This document shows positions 35,385 to 43,835 of a stretch of 64,000 nt of DNA, one piece after another; within the stretch, counting starts at the first letter, position 1; each line of letters starts with the position of its first letter. The position numbers were made by a program, and so were the translations under genes. The notes beneath the pieces are model-generated. The model searched no databases and was not told the DNA's origin. It saw only the letters and a program-made list of their open reading frames with translations. The DNA is from Cohnella sp. WQ 127256 (GTDB lineage: Bacteria; Bacillota; Bacilli; Paenibacillales; Paenibacillaceae), in assembly GCF_024519285.1 (NCBI RefSeq), contig NZ_JAMZCY010000007.1, positions 124,001-188,000 of the forward strand, in the 5' to 3' direction.

Positions 35385-35395
35385 GGAGGAAAAGT

Positions 35396-35758
35396 ATGTT
35401 CAACAAACCCAGTTTGCCTGACGAGGATATGGCTTATACGATACTTTCTGACCTCAAAAGAGTAACCCGAGAATATGCGACAGCCGCAACGGAAAGTGTG
35501 TGCCCTGATATCAGACAAATGTTTACTCAAATGTTAAACAGCACACTAACGCTGCAAGGTGAGCTCTATACGGTTATGCAGCAAAATAATATGTATAATG
35601 CCTCTTCTCCAGTTATGAAACAGGAAGTCGATAAGCAATTGCAGCAGTATCAGCAAACGCAACAAAAAACAAACCAGTTCGTACAGCAAACGCAATCCGC
35701 TCAGTCGCAAATTCCTCCGAGTGCGTCTGCTAACCCGACAATGCCAGCTTATCAATAG
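35396..35758 (+). CDS. CotF-family spore coat protein
   Basis: The 120-residue protein has a helical ferritin-like core (LPDEDMAYTILSDLKRV; FTQMLNSTLTLQGELYTVM) and a Gln/Ser/Pro-rich tail. This is typical of spore coat proteins of the CotF group. AAGGAGG stands 8 bases before ATG. It forms a two-gene unit with the preceding small coat gene and is closed by a terminator. Confidence 0.82.
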   Translation: MFNKPSLPDEDMAYTILSDLKRVTREYATAATESVCPDIRQMFTQMLNSTLTLQGELYTVMQQNNMYNASSPVMKQEVDKQLQQYQQTQQKTNQFVQQTQSAQSQIPPSASANPTMPAYQ

Positions 35759-35793
35759 CGATTAGCTTCCGGTATTCTTATGAGTATGCACCT

Positions 35794-35830
35794 TTCCCCG
35801 TTCGGTGTAGGATACCGAACGGGGAATTTT
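35794..35830 (+). terminator. terminator after the coat genes
   Basis: A perfect 13-bp stem TTCCCCGTTCGGT/ACCGAACGGGGAA (35794-35806, 35814-35826) is followed by TTTT. Confidence 0.88.
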
Positions 35831-35905
35831 AAGTTTCAACGGATTTAACCTTTTCAGGCAACCTCCCTTTGATGTATGATGAAGAGTAATTCAGGAGGGA
35901 TCATG

Positions 35906-36397
35906 ATGAACGAATTCAAATTAAGCATCTTGGATCTGCTCAAGGAAGACGCCCGATTGTCTGCTGCAACAATTGCTACGATGTTAGGGGCAGAACAAGA
36001 GGACGTTTCCGCCGCAATAGCGGAAATGGAGCAGGATCATGTCATCGTTAAGTATGCGGCTATTGTTAACTGGAGCAAGGTAGACGATGAGAAAGTAACA
36101 GCACTTATTGAGGTCGAATGTACGCCTGAGAGAGGCCGCGGCTTTGAGAACATCGCGGAACGCATTTATTTATATCCGGAAGTGAAGTCGGTATATTTGA
36201 TGTCAGGAGCCTATGATTTACTCGTTGAGATTGAAGGGAAAAATCTGAAAGAGGTTGCCTCCTTTGTCTCTAATAAGTTATCCACGATAGAATCCGTTAT
36301 CTCGACGAAAAGTTTCTTTATTCTAAAAAAATACAAACAGAACGGCATTATTTTTGAAGAATTCGAAGATGATCACCGTCTGCTCGTATCTCCATAA
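35906..36397 (+). CDS. alaR: Lrp/AsnC family regulator (AlaR-like)
   Basis: The 163-residue regulator has an N-terminal helix-turn-helix (LLKEDARLSAATIATMLG) and the AsnC ligand-binding domain (about 65-150). It forms a pair with the aminotransferase gene 34 bp downstream, as AlaR (YugG) and AlaT (YugH) do in Bacillus subtilis. It therefore likely controls alanine synthesis and its own operon. Three in-frame starts exist; ATG at 35906 gives the best distance (7 bases) from AGGAGGG. Confidence 0.85.
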   Translation: MNEFKLSILDLLKEDARLSAATIATMLGAEQEDVSAAIAEMEQDHVIVKYAAIVNWSKVDDEKVTALIEVECTPERGRGFENIAERIYLYPEVKSVYLMSGAYDLLVEIEGKNLKEVASFVSNKLSTIESVISTKSFFILKKYKQNGIIFEEFEDDHRLLVSP

Positions 36398-36431
36398 TAT
36401 TGTAGTTAATTGAAAAGGAAGCGAATGCCCC

Positions 36432-37667
36432 ATGATAAAAGATGAGGAAAAGCCGCAAATTCAGCAGAATGAAAAAACACATAGCGGCGGAATGCAGCAT
36501 TATTTAGCCGCGCATGCGCGTGCGATTCCACCGTCGGGAATCCGACGCTTCTTTGATCTGGTTAGTGCCAGCAAAGATAAAGACATCATCTCTCTGGGGG
36601 TTGGTGAGCCTGACTTCGTGACCCCTTGGCGGGTAAGGGATGCTGCTGTGTATTCTCTTGAGAAAGGGAAAACACAGTATACGCCTAACGCAGGGATGAT
36701 AGAGCTACGCGAAGCAATTGGGCAGTACTTATATAATCAATTTCATCTTACCTACGATCCAGCTAACGAAATGATCGTTACAGTAGGAGGCAGTGAAGGA
36801 ATCGACCTTGCGTTGCGTGCCTTGATCGAGCCTGGCGATGAGATCCTCGTACCGGAACCGAGTTATATTTCGTATTCACCGATTACATCATTAAGTGGTG
36901 GCGTATCAGTGGGGATCGAGACATTCGCAGAGGATGAGTTCAAGTTAACTGCGGCAAGCTTGCAGGCGGCAATCACTCCGAAATCCAAAATCCTTGTGCT
37001 TTGCTACCCAAGTAATCCAACGGGAGCGATTATGACCTATGAAGAAATGCTGCCAATCGCAAAAATTGTCGAAGAAAACGATTTGATCGTAATCTCCGAT
37101 GAAATTTATGCAGAGCTGACTTTTAATGGTGTTCATACGAGCTTCGCAGCTTTACCAGGGATGAAGGATCGTACGATTTTGGTAAGTGGCTTCTCTAAAG
37201 CGTTTGCGATGACAGGTTGGCGGATGGGATATGCATGTGGTCATCCAGATCTGATTAGCGCGATGCTCAAAATCCACCAATACACGATTATGTGCGCATC
37301 GACTATGGGGCAGGTTGCTGCATTGGAAGCCTTGACTCAAGGCGGCTTGGAAGAGAAGGATCGAATGATGGAATCTTATAATCAAAGACGCCGTTTAGTC
37401 GTGCAAGGCTTCCGTGACATGGGATTGGAATGCCATGAGCCACAAGGCGCATTTTATGCGTTTCCTTCCATTAAGTCGACAGGGCTTACCTCAGCGCAAT
37501 TTGCCGAGAAGTTGCTTCTCGATGGAAAAGTGGCCGCGGTTCCTGGTCATGTATTTGGTAAAGGTGGGGAAGGGTTCCTTCGCTGCTGCTATGCGACTTC
37601 AGTTACTCAACTGACAGAGGCTCTTGAACGAATTCATGTATTCCTTAGAAATTTGGATAAAAATTGA
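36432..37667 (+). CDS. alaT: class I aminotransferase, alanine transaminase type (AlaT-like)
   Basis: The 411-residue PLP aminotransferase has SLGVGEPDF, QYTPNAGMIELREAI, LCYPSNPTGA, the PLP Lys in SGFSKAFAMTGWRMGY and the closing FLRCCYA. An extra 20 or so residues precede the usual start (HYLAAHARAIPPSGIRRFFDL). With the AlaR-like regulator it probably makes alanine from pyruvate and glutamate. AAAAGGAAG lies before ATG. It thus runs opposite to the alanine dehydrogenase of the catabolic cluster at 21.5 kb. Confidence 0.9.
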   Translation: MIKDEEKPQIQQNEKTHSGGMQHYLAAHARAIPPSGIRRFFDLVSASKDKDIISLGVGEPDFVTPWRVRDAAVYSLEKGKTQYTPNAGMIELREAIGQYLYNQFHLTYDPANEMIVTVGGSEGIDLALRALIEPGDEILVPEPSYISYSPITSLSGGVSVGIETFAEDEFKLTAASLQAAITPKSKILVLCYPSNPTGAIMTYEEMLPIAKIVEENDLIVISDEIYAELTFNGVHTSFAALPGMKDRTILVSGFSKAFAMTGWRMGYACGHPDLISAMLKIHQYTIMCASTMGQVAALEALTQGGLEEKDRMMESYNQRRRLVVQGFRDMGLECHEPQGAFYAFPSIKSTGLTSAQFAEKLLLDGKVAAVPGHVFGKGGEGFLRCCYATSVTQLTEALERIHVFLRNLDKN

Positions 37668-37683
37668 AAATGTTCAAAAAAGA

Positions 37684-37712
37684 TGTTCAATGATTAAATG
37701 TTTTGCTATAAT
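37684..37712 (+). promoter_or_regulatory. candidate promoter of the Spo0E-like gene
   Basis: TGTTCA (37684-37689), 17 bases, TATAAT (37707-37712). The -35 box is weak. Confidence 0.35.
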
Positions 37713-37761
37713 AACCATGGTTTCAACCCGCTAAGCTTCGATTTTCGTCAGGAGAAGGGGA

Positions 37762-38019
37762 ATGTACATGGCCACGGCAGAACATAATTCAATATCCATG
37801 TCGTCGTTGAATGCCGATGCACTCGACATCTCTAATTATCCGAACCAGGTGACGGATTTGGTGGAAGAAATCGATAGATTACGTATGGCAATGACTAAAA
37901 CTTTCCTACAAGAGCATTCATTTGTTGCCGATTCAGTCATGGAGCTAAGCCGACAGCTGGATCTGAAAATCAACGAATATATGAAGCAGGTTCACGTAAG
38001 TCGGGAGGAGGTTCGGTGA
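37762..38019 (+). CDS. Spo0E-family aspartyl-phosphate phosphatase
   Basis: The 85-residue protein ends in the two-helix Spo0E fold: EEIDRLRMAMTKTFLQEHSF and the signature ELSRQLDLKINEYM (SxxLD). Family members remove the phosphate from Spo0A-P and so delay sporulation. The N-terminal 30 residues are extra and Ser/Asn-rich. AGGAGAAGGGG lies just before two in-frame ATG codons (37762, 37768). A terminator overlaps its stop codon, so it is a single-gene unit. Confidence 0.82.
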   Translation: MYMATAEHNSISMSSLNADALDISNYPNQVTDLVEEIDRLRMAMTKTFLQEHSFVADSVMELSRQLDLKINEYMKQVHVSREEVR

Positions 38020-38041
38020 TACGTTCACCGGCCTCTTTTTT
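38008..38041 (+). terminator. terminator overlapping the Spo0E-like stop codon
   Basis: GAGG..CGGTGA pairs with TCACCG.CCTC, followed by six T (38036-38041). Confidence 0.85.
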
Positions 38042-38095
38042 GTTATCGTGTTTATGCTATATTTATCATACGATAGGAAGAGGGGAGGGCGAGCA

Positions 38096-38695
38096 ATGCT
38101 TTGGTTAATTACCGGAGGAATCTGCAGTGGCAAATCGGCTTTTGCCGATGAACTGGCCCGTTCTGTAGGTCGCGAAGGTATTCGGTTGTCTTGTCCTTCC
38201 TTTCCTCAGTGGAATACTTTAGATCAACAAGAGGACAAGGATGGCCGCGAACATTTTCCTTGGGTATTTATGGATGCGGATGATACTTTGGCGAATAAGC
38301 TGAATGCGATCAATTTGGAATCTAATATTTTCCGAGCGGATCGTCGTGTTATCGTTCTAGATAGCTTATCTGGTTGGCTTCGGTGTATGTATCATCGAGC
38401 AGAGGCGGATAATCCGGATGAGGAAGCTCGGATCGATGCGGCGTGGCAGGAAGTGATCGCGTCTATTACTTCTTTTCAAGGAAAGATGATTGTCGTTACG
38501 GAGGATATTACTGCAGGATTATCGATGAGCTTGCAAGAACAGGGATATGCATTCAGGCTGGCATCTGCGAACCGAAAGCTGTTGGATATAAGTACTACCC
38601 TATACCGAATGACGGCCGGAATGGCAACTGAAGTGAAGGGCTATCGATTGAAGAGGGGGAAGGTAACCGATGAAAATATATACTCGGACCGGTGA
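38096..38695 (+). CDS. divergent CobU-like cobinamide kinase/guanylyltransferase
   Basis: The 199-residue P-loop protein resembles CobU. It has Walker A GGICSGKS, LDSLSGWLRCM at the place of the CobU Walker B, IVVTEDITAGL, and the C-terminal ANRKLLDISTTLYRMTAGM. The segment that normally holds the guanylylated His is replaced by an unusual stretch (QQEDKDGREHFPW), so full CobU activity is uncertain. It overlaps the cobalamin adenosyltransferase gene by 26 bases, which supports a B12 salvage role. ATG at 38096 has GGGAGG 8 bases upstream. Confidence 0.7.
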   Translation: MLWLITGGICSGKSAFADELARSVGREGIRLSCPSFPQWNTLDQQEDKDGREHFPWVFMDADDTLANKLNAINLESNIFRADRRVIVLDSLSGWLRCMYHRAEADNPDEEARIDAAWQEVIASITSFQGKMIVVTEDITAGLSMSLQEQGYAFRLASANRKLLDISTTLYRMTAGMATEVKGYRLKRGKVTDENIYSDR

Positions 38696-39248
38696 TGAAG
38701 GAAAGACATCTGTCATTGGCGCACGCGTGATGAAGGATGATAACCGTGTAGAAGCTTACGGAACAATAGATGAATTGAATTGCTTTGTTGGACAAGTGGG
38801 ATCGGTGCTCGCTAGAGAAACGACCGCCGATTGGAAGGATTTTCAGGAGCATCTTACGATTATTCAGCATGAATTGTTTGATTGTGGCTCAGACCTTTGT
38901 TATGCCATTCCAGATCCTCAGAAGATGAAGGTTACGGCTGAGATGACGGAACGTCTGGAAAGCTGGATCGATCTGTATGAGGCACAGACGCCACCGATTA
39001 CGAAGTTTATATTGCCGGGCGGTAGCGAAGCAGCATCTTTACTGCATGTGTGTAGAACGGTGTGTCGCCGTGCGGAAAGAAGAGTCGTGACCCTATCAGG
39101 GGAGCAAGCTTGTCCGGATGAAGTGCGTAAATACTTAAATCGTCTGTCCGATTTATTGTTCACAATGGCTCGCGCGGCGAATGCCCGTCTTGAGCTACTT
39201 GATGTGGAGTATGAGCGAAGCGCGGATGTGTTTCACCGGAGGTCTTAA
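38670..39248 (+). CDS. pduO: PduO-type ATP:cob(I)alamin adenosyltransferase
   Basis: The 192-residue enzyme has the complete PduO set. KIYTRTGDEGKTS and the KDDNRVEAYGTIDELN motif bind ATP, and FILPGGSEAAS and VCRTVCRRAERRV form the active-site helices. It transfers the adenosyl group to cobalamin to make coenzyme B12. Translation is coupled to the CobU-like gene it overlaps. RBS GGGGGAAGG precedes ATG. The next gene starts 3 bp after its stop. Confidence 0.93.
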   Translation: MKIYTRTGDEGKTSVIGARVMKDDNRVEAYGTIDELNCFVGQVGSVLARETTADWKDFQEHLTIIQHELFDCGSDLCYAIPDPQKMKVTAEMTERLESWIDLYEAQTPPITKFILPGGSEAASLLHVCRTVCRRAERRVVTLSGEQACPDEVRKYLNRLSDLLFTMARAANARLELLDVEYERSADVFHRRS

Positions 39249-39251
39249 CCC

Positions 39252-40238
39252 ATGACATCTGAAGATACTAGTAGCACTAGCTACTATGCTCCAATAGAAT
39301 TTATCGCCAATGCTTCCGATGAAGGACGTCAATTAAGGGATATTCTTCGAAAGCGAATTGGGATCTCACGAAGACTAATGGTGCGCTTGAAATCTTCCGA
39401 AGAAGGACTATCTGTGAATGGTGAGAAAGTATGGCCGAATCACAAGATTTCCGAGGGGGACGTTATTCGTTTGCGCATGGAAACAGAAAGCTCAGAGACG
39501 ATACTTCCTCAGCCTATGGATTTGGATATCGTCTTCGAGGATGAACACCTTCTCGTACTAAATAAGCCAGCGGGTGTTATTGTTCATCCGACTACAGGTC
39601 ACTATTTGAACACACTCGCCAATGGGGTGATGCATTATTGGCAGGAACGCGGGGAGCGAATTCGGTTTCGTCCGGTGCATCGATTGGATGAGCATACATC
39701 AGGCTTAGTTGTCATTGCCAAGCACTCATTAGCCCAACAGCAATTATCCGCTCAAATGATGGAAGGAACGGTTCTAAAGGAATATCGTACTTTTGTTTAT
39801 GGCTGTCCTCCTGAGAATGAAGGAGAAATTAATGCTCCTATCGGTAGGCAGACAGAGGATCCGCATCGGCGAGTTGTTCGAGAGGATGGAGCACCTTCAC
39901 AAACGTTCTATAAAGTGACTGAAACATATCTTAATCAAGCTAGTGCGGTTAATATTCGATTGGGTACAGGGAGAACACATCAGATTAGAGTTCATATGAC
40001 CTCGATTGGCTGTCCGATTATTGGCGACAACTATTATTCAGAGGAGAAATGGCTATCGTCCGATATGACCAAGCAGTTATCCGCAGTCATTAACCGGCAG
40101 GCATTGCATGCATTCCGATTAGGCTTTAAGCATCCAATTACGGGTGAGGATATGAAGCTGGAAGCCGCGTTGCCGGATGATATGCAGCAGTTGGAACAAG
40201 AGTTATCAAGCTATCTGATCATAAATAGTAAGGAGTAA
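39252..40238 (+). CDS. RluA-family pseudouridine synthase
   Basis: The 328-residue protein has an S4-like RNA-binding segment (about 25-75) and an RluA catalytic domain. The active-site Asp146 is in RPVHRLDEHTSGLVV, followed by GRTHQIRVHM. It converts uridine to pseudouridine in rRNA or tRNA; the target position cannot be told from sequence, and YhcT/YjbO-like paralogues are common in Bacilli. CCGGAGG precedes ATG inside the pduO tail. It is the third gene of the run from 38096. Confidence 0.9.
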   Translation: MTSEDTSSTSYYAPIEFIANASDEGRQLRDILRKRIGISRRLMVRLKSSEEGLSVNGEKVWPNHKISEGDVIRLRMETESSETILPQPMDLDIVFEDEHLLVLNKPAGVIVHPTTGHYLNTLANGVMHYWQERGERIRFRPVHRLDEHTSGLVVIAKHSLAQQQLSAQMMEGTVLKEYRTFVYGCPPENEGEINAPIGRQTEDPHRRVVREDGAPSQTFYKVTETYLNQASAVNIRLGTGRTHQIRVHMTSIGCPIIGDNYYSEEKWLSSDMTKQLSAVINRQALHAFRLGFKHPITGEDMKLEAALPDDMQQLEQELSSYLIINSKE

Positions 40239-40245
40239 TCATGAC

Positions 40246-40614
40246 GTGGCGGAACAGTTGAAGGTTTATCATTTACCAACCTGCAGTACTTGTAAAAGTG
40301 CCATCAAAGCATTGAAGCAGCAAGGATATGAATTGGAATTGCAGGATATTAGAACGACTCCGCCTACTGAGGAGGAGCTTAGCAAGCTTATTCCGCTGAG
40401 TGGATTAGCGATCGGGAAATGGTTTAATGTATCTGGCGAGGTATATCGGGAAATGGGACTGAAGGACAAGCTATCGACCATGACGGATGAGGAGAAGATA
40501 CAACTGCTTTCCACCAACGGCATGCTGATTAAACGACCAATCGTAACAAATGGAAATAAAGTATCCATTGGTTTCCGGGAACAGGATTTCGGTCCGATGT
40601 GGTACAATTCATGA
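40246..40614 (+). CDS. ArsC/Spx-family protein (YusI/YffB-like)
   Basis: The 122-residue thioredoxin-fold protein has the CSTC redox motif at residues 13-16 followed by Lys, and the conserved LIKRPIV of the ArsC/Spx group. It lacks the extra features of true Spx, so a YusI-type thiol oxidoreductase of unknown substrate is the best call. GTG at 40246 lies 10 bases after AAGGAG. Its TGA overlaps the next start (ATGA). Confidence 0.85.
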   Translation: MAEQLKVYHLPTCSTCKSAIKALKQQGYELELQDIRTTPPTEEELSKLIPLSGLAIGKWFNVSGEVYREMGLKDKLSTMTDEEKIQLLSTNGMLIKRPIVTNGNKVSIGFREQDFGPMWYNS

Positions 40615-41801
40615 GTAGACTTCAGTTTCGATCTGATCGACTCGATCGGCTTGGCTCGGCGATCTTCGCCGAAGTGTCGGGGTGGAAACAACAAGCGATC
40701 GGTAAGGGGCTATCTGTAATCAATCTCGATATCGGAAGCCCAGATCAGCCTCCCGTTGAGTCGCTCCGTGCGGCTTTGGCAGATGCCTGCTTACGCCCAG
40801 ATCTATATCGTTATCCAGGAACCGAAGGCACTCTTACATTCAGACAGACGGTTGCGAAGTGGTTTTACCATCGCTTCCAGGTTGAGCTTGATCCACGCAC
40901 AGAAGTGTTATCCCTTATGGGAACGCAGGATGGTCTCGCTCACTTACCGCTGGCGATTAGTAATCCTGGGGATGCAGCGCTGCTGCCTGATCCGGGATAC
41001 CCAGTATACGGAGCAGGACTAGCTGTCGCCGGGGTCGAGGCAATTCCATTGCCTTTGCTAGAGGAGAACGGTTATTTGCCTGATTTCGAGGCGATCCCCC
41101 AATCAGTCTGGGACAAGGTTAAGTTTATGATTTTGAATTACCCAAGTAATCCGTTATCGGCTACAGCTGATTTGGATTTCTTCGAACGAGCGGTTTATAC
41201 CGCGCGTAAGCACGGTGTACTTCTCGTTCATGATAATGCATATAGCGAGATGGCATTCGATGGTATACGACCTCCAAGCGTCCTTGAGATACCCAATGCT
41301 TCGGATATCGCGATTGAATTCCATTCCCTTTCTAAATCCTATCACTTAGCAGGTACACGACTTGGCTTCGCTGTCGGTAATCGGGAAGTGCTGACTTCAT
41401 TACGCGCATTAAAGAACAATATTGATTTTGGTGTATTCCTAGGAGCACAGGAAGCTGGAATAGCTGCGCTTGAGATGGATATCCATGCTCCGAAACCGAT
41501 TGCTGGTTTATATGAGGGACGCAGGAATGTATTCGTTAGAGCTCTCCGGGAGCAAGGTTGGATTGTTCCATCTCCACAAGCGACGATGTTCTTATGGGCC
41601 GCAGTTCCTGAAGGCTGGTCATCCCGAGCATTCTCACAGTCGTTACTTACATCAACAGGTGTTGCTTCCATTCCAGGTAACGCATTCGGTCAGTTAGGTG
41701 AAGGTTACGTTAGATTAGCACTAGTCGAACACGAAGATCTGTTGTTAGAAGCCGCTAGGCGGATCGGTCACTTTATCCGTACCGCACAACCATCGAAATG
41801 A
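40611..41801 (+). CDS. class I aminotransferase, LL-diaminopimelate aminotransferase-like
   Basis: The 396-residue PLP enzyme closely follows the DapL-like Firmicute group: INLDIGSPDQPP, RYPGTEGTLTFRQ, LLPDPGYPVYGAGL, LNYPSNPLSA and EFHSLSKSYHLAGTRLGF with the PLP Lys. It may make LL-diaminopimelate for lysine and wall synthesis, but other amino acids are possible. HLAGTR replaces the usual NMTGWR around the active site, a change worth noting. The ATG overlaps the previous stop, and no separate RBS is visible, so it depends on coupling. Confidence 0.85.
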   Translation: MSRLQFRSDRLDRLGSAIFAEVSGWKQQAIGKGLSVINLDIGSPDQPPVESLRAALADACLRPDLYRYPGTEGTLTFRQTVAKWFYHRFQVELDPRTEVLSLMGTQDGLAHLPLAISNPGDAALLPDPGYPVYGAGLAVAGVEAIPLPLLEENGYLPDFEAIPQSVWDKVKFMILNYPSNPLSATADLDFFERAVYTARKHGVLLVHDNAYSEMAFDGIRPPSVLEIPNASDIAIEFHSLSKSYHLAGTRLGFAVGNREVLTSLRALKNNIDFGVFLGAQEAGIAALEMDIHAPKPIAGLYEGRRNVFVRALREQGWIVPSPQATMFLWAAVPEGWSSRAFSQSLLTSTGVASIPGNAFGQLGEGYVRLALVEHEDLLLEAARRIGHFIRTAQPSK

Positions 41802-41818
41802 ATGGGGGCAATTAATTC

Positions 41819-42703
41819 ATGTCTGAACCAAAAGTTATGTTAGTTGACGGGATGGCTTTGTTATTCCGAGGATATTTCGCCAATTCCTATGGGGGATATA
41901 TTCGCAAGACCAAAGCAGGCTTGCCAACAAACGCAGTGTATGGCTTTATAAAATATTTACTTGATGCTTGCAAAACCTTTAATCCAACGCATATTGTATG
42001 CACTTGGGATTTGGGGAGTAAAACTTTACGTACGGAAAAGTTTTCAGATTATAAAGGCAATCGTCCCGAGGCTCCAGCCGACCTGATTCCGCAATTTGAC
42101 CTGGTGAAGGATGTCGTTAGGGGTTTGAATATTCCGAACATCAGCTTTCCAGGGTATGAAGCTGACGATTGTATCGGCACCTTGTCAAAGCAGCTAAGCG
42201 AGCATATGGAAGTTTGCGTGCTGACCGGAGATCACGACATGCTACAGCTTGTTGCAGAGCGTGTGAAGGTCATTATTATGAAAAAGGGACCTTCCAACTA
42301 TGCCGTCTACGATACGGAGAAGCTACTAGAAGAGAAGCAGCTGACTGCTAAGCAGTTTATAGATTTGAAAGGTCTTACTGGGGATACTTCGGATAACTAT
42401 CCTGGAGTTAAGGGGATCGGTGAGAAGACGGCGACTAAGCTGCTTGTAGAATATGAGTCCATTGAAGGTATTCTGGACAACCTTGAGCAGTTGCCTAAGG
42501 GTGTAAAGGCGAAGATTGAAGCAGATCTTGAAATGCTTCATCTTTGCCGCGATCTAGCCACCATCAACTGCGAGGCACCGGTTACCTGTTCACCGGATGA
42601 ATGCTTCTGGCAACCGGATCATGTTAAGATCAATGCGTTATTTGAGGAATTGGAATTTGGTAGTTTGGTTAAAGAAGTTAATCGTTTAATTGCAGTTTCC
42701 TGA
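41819..42703 (+). CDS. 5'-3' exonuclease of the FEN superfamily (YpcP-like)
   Basis: The 294-residue protein equals the 5' nuclease domain of DNA polymerase I encoded alone. It has MLVDGMALLFRGYF, FSDYKGNRP, PGYEADDCIGTL, LTGDHDMLQLV and the helix-hairpin-helix GVKGIGEKTATKLL. The acidic metal ligands are all present. It removes RNA primers or flaps during lagging-strand synthesis and repair. It starts 17 bp after the aminotransferase gene with GGGGG upstream, and its terminator lies about 107 bp after the stop, inside the opposite araC-like gene. Confidence 0.92.
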   Translation: MSEPKVMLVDGMALLFRGYFANSYGGYIRKTKAGLPTNAVYGFIKYLLDACKTFNPTHIVCTWDLGSKTLRTEKFSDYKGNRPEAPADLIPQFDLVKDVVRGLNIPNISFPGYEADDCIGTLSKQLSEHMEVCVLTGDHDMLQLVAERVKVIIMKKGPSNYAVYDTEKLLEEKQLTAKQFIDLKGLTGDTSDNYPGVKGIGEKTATKLLVEYESIEGILDNLEQLPKGVKAKIEADLEMLHLCRDLATINCEAPVTCSPDECFWQPDHVKINALFEELEFGSLVKEVNRLIAVS

Positions 42704-42775
42704 TTATATAGACGGACAATCAAATAGCGAAGAAAATCGTGTCATTCCGGTGAAGCAATACCCTAGCTCTGCATG

Positions 42776-43645
42776 TTAAAGTAGAGTGGATGAACGATGT
42801 ATCTTACGATAATCCCGGGCGGAAGTCCGGGTTATTTTTTTGAAAGTTTTACCGAAATGGGAGAAGTTATCAAAGCCAGTCTGTGCAGCAACTGCTGTTA
42901 TCGGTAGATTGCTTTCCCTAAGTAGATGTTGTACTTCTCGGATGCGTGTTAAATTTAAATAATCAATGATGGTGAAGCCTGTTACTTCTTTGAAAGTTCG
43001 GCTCAAATAGTAAGGACTGATGAAAAACCGCTCGGCAAGCTCGTGGATGCGGATCTGTTCGGCGTAATTCGCATTTAAGTAACGCACAACGTCTGAAATT
43101 TTACGATGCAAGGGGGACTCGTAAACAGGCTCTGAAGGAACCGTGGTTGCTACATAGCGAGATGAAATAAGGAGCAAGTCCATAATCGCCTGATTAAGAT
43201 ATATTTCGTACCCGGTGGGTTTGTTATGAAGCTCTTCAAGCACTCTTTTAATAAGCTGATCCAAATGCTCACGATGTTCCTCGGGCAATCTGACTATCGG
43301 ACTTTGCTGCTGGAAGGGTCTAAGCAGAAGCGGGACATGCGCTTTAAAAGCTTCGGTAAAAAAACGATCATCGATATGAATAACAATTCTATCATGCTCT
43401 GGTTTTCCTGAGTGGAGAGTTTTGTGAACCACATTCTTATCGATAAAGACGATGTCACCTGCTATAACCTTGTAGGTGGAGTCTTTAACAAAATAGATTC
43501 TTTCCCCAGATAGAAGGTAATAGATTTCGTAGTAGGGATGAAAATGGTGGGTTGGCATAGTGAATGGGGCCGTCCGCTTCATGTATTCGATATAGGAGGG
43601 ATCTGAAAAGGTGCCATATTTCATCATATCGGGTAAGAGGGTCAA
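42776..43645 (-). CDS. AraC-family regulator with N-terminal cupin
   Basis: The 289-residue regulator has a cupin sensor (about 20-100: HHFHPYYEIYYLLSG, GDIVFIDKNVVHKT) and two helix-turn-helix motifs at the C-terminus (about 190-283: IRIHELAERFFISPYYLSRTFKE and ITAVAAQTGFDNFSHFGKTFKK). It is divergent from uxaC with a 190-bp gap and probably switches it on in response to a uronate. TTG start lies 10 bases after AAAGGAG. Its last 20 codons carry the convergent terminator. Confidence 0.9.
   Translation of the reverse strand: MTLLPDMMKYGTFSDPSYIEYMKRTAPFTMPTHHFHPYYEIYYLLSGERIYFVKDSTYKVIAGDIVFIDKNVVHKTLHSGKPEHDRIVIHIDDRFFTEAFKAHVPLLLRPFQQQSPIVRLPEEHREHLDQLIKRVLEELHNKPTGYEIYLNQAIMDLLLISSRYVATTVPSEPVYESPLHRKISDVVRYLNANYAEQIRIHELAERFFISPYYLSRTFKEVTGFTIIDYLNLTRIREVQHLLRESNLPITAVAAQTGFDNFSHFGKTFKKITRTSARDYRKIHRSSTLL
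42810..42841 (+). terminator. terminator of the exonuclease gene, inside the araC-like coding sequence
   Basis: TAA.CCCGG pairs with CCGGGTTA around a short loop, followed by seven T. On the minus strand the same bases encode KKITRTSARDY of the AraC protein. Confidence 0.8.
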
Positions 43646-43835
43646 CGCAAAACAGCTCCTTTCAATCCTACTATTATAGCAAGATACGCGGAGTATTGAA
43701 GAATGTTAGCAGGAAAAACGGAGAAATAAATGTTCATTTGCTTTAAATTATCCTTATATGCGCTATTCTATTCGGACGGGGCAAGCTGTCTGCGTTGATG
43801 GTCTAGAAGTTTTATTAAAGGAGCGGGTCACTAAA

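Noticed and set aside
43758-43835. N-terminal 26-residue extension of UxaC
   Set aside because: The extension is unlike the family, and the AAAGGAG before GTG at 43836 marks the real start.
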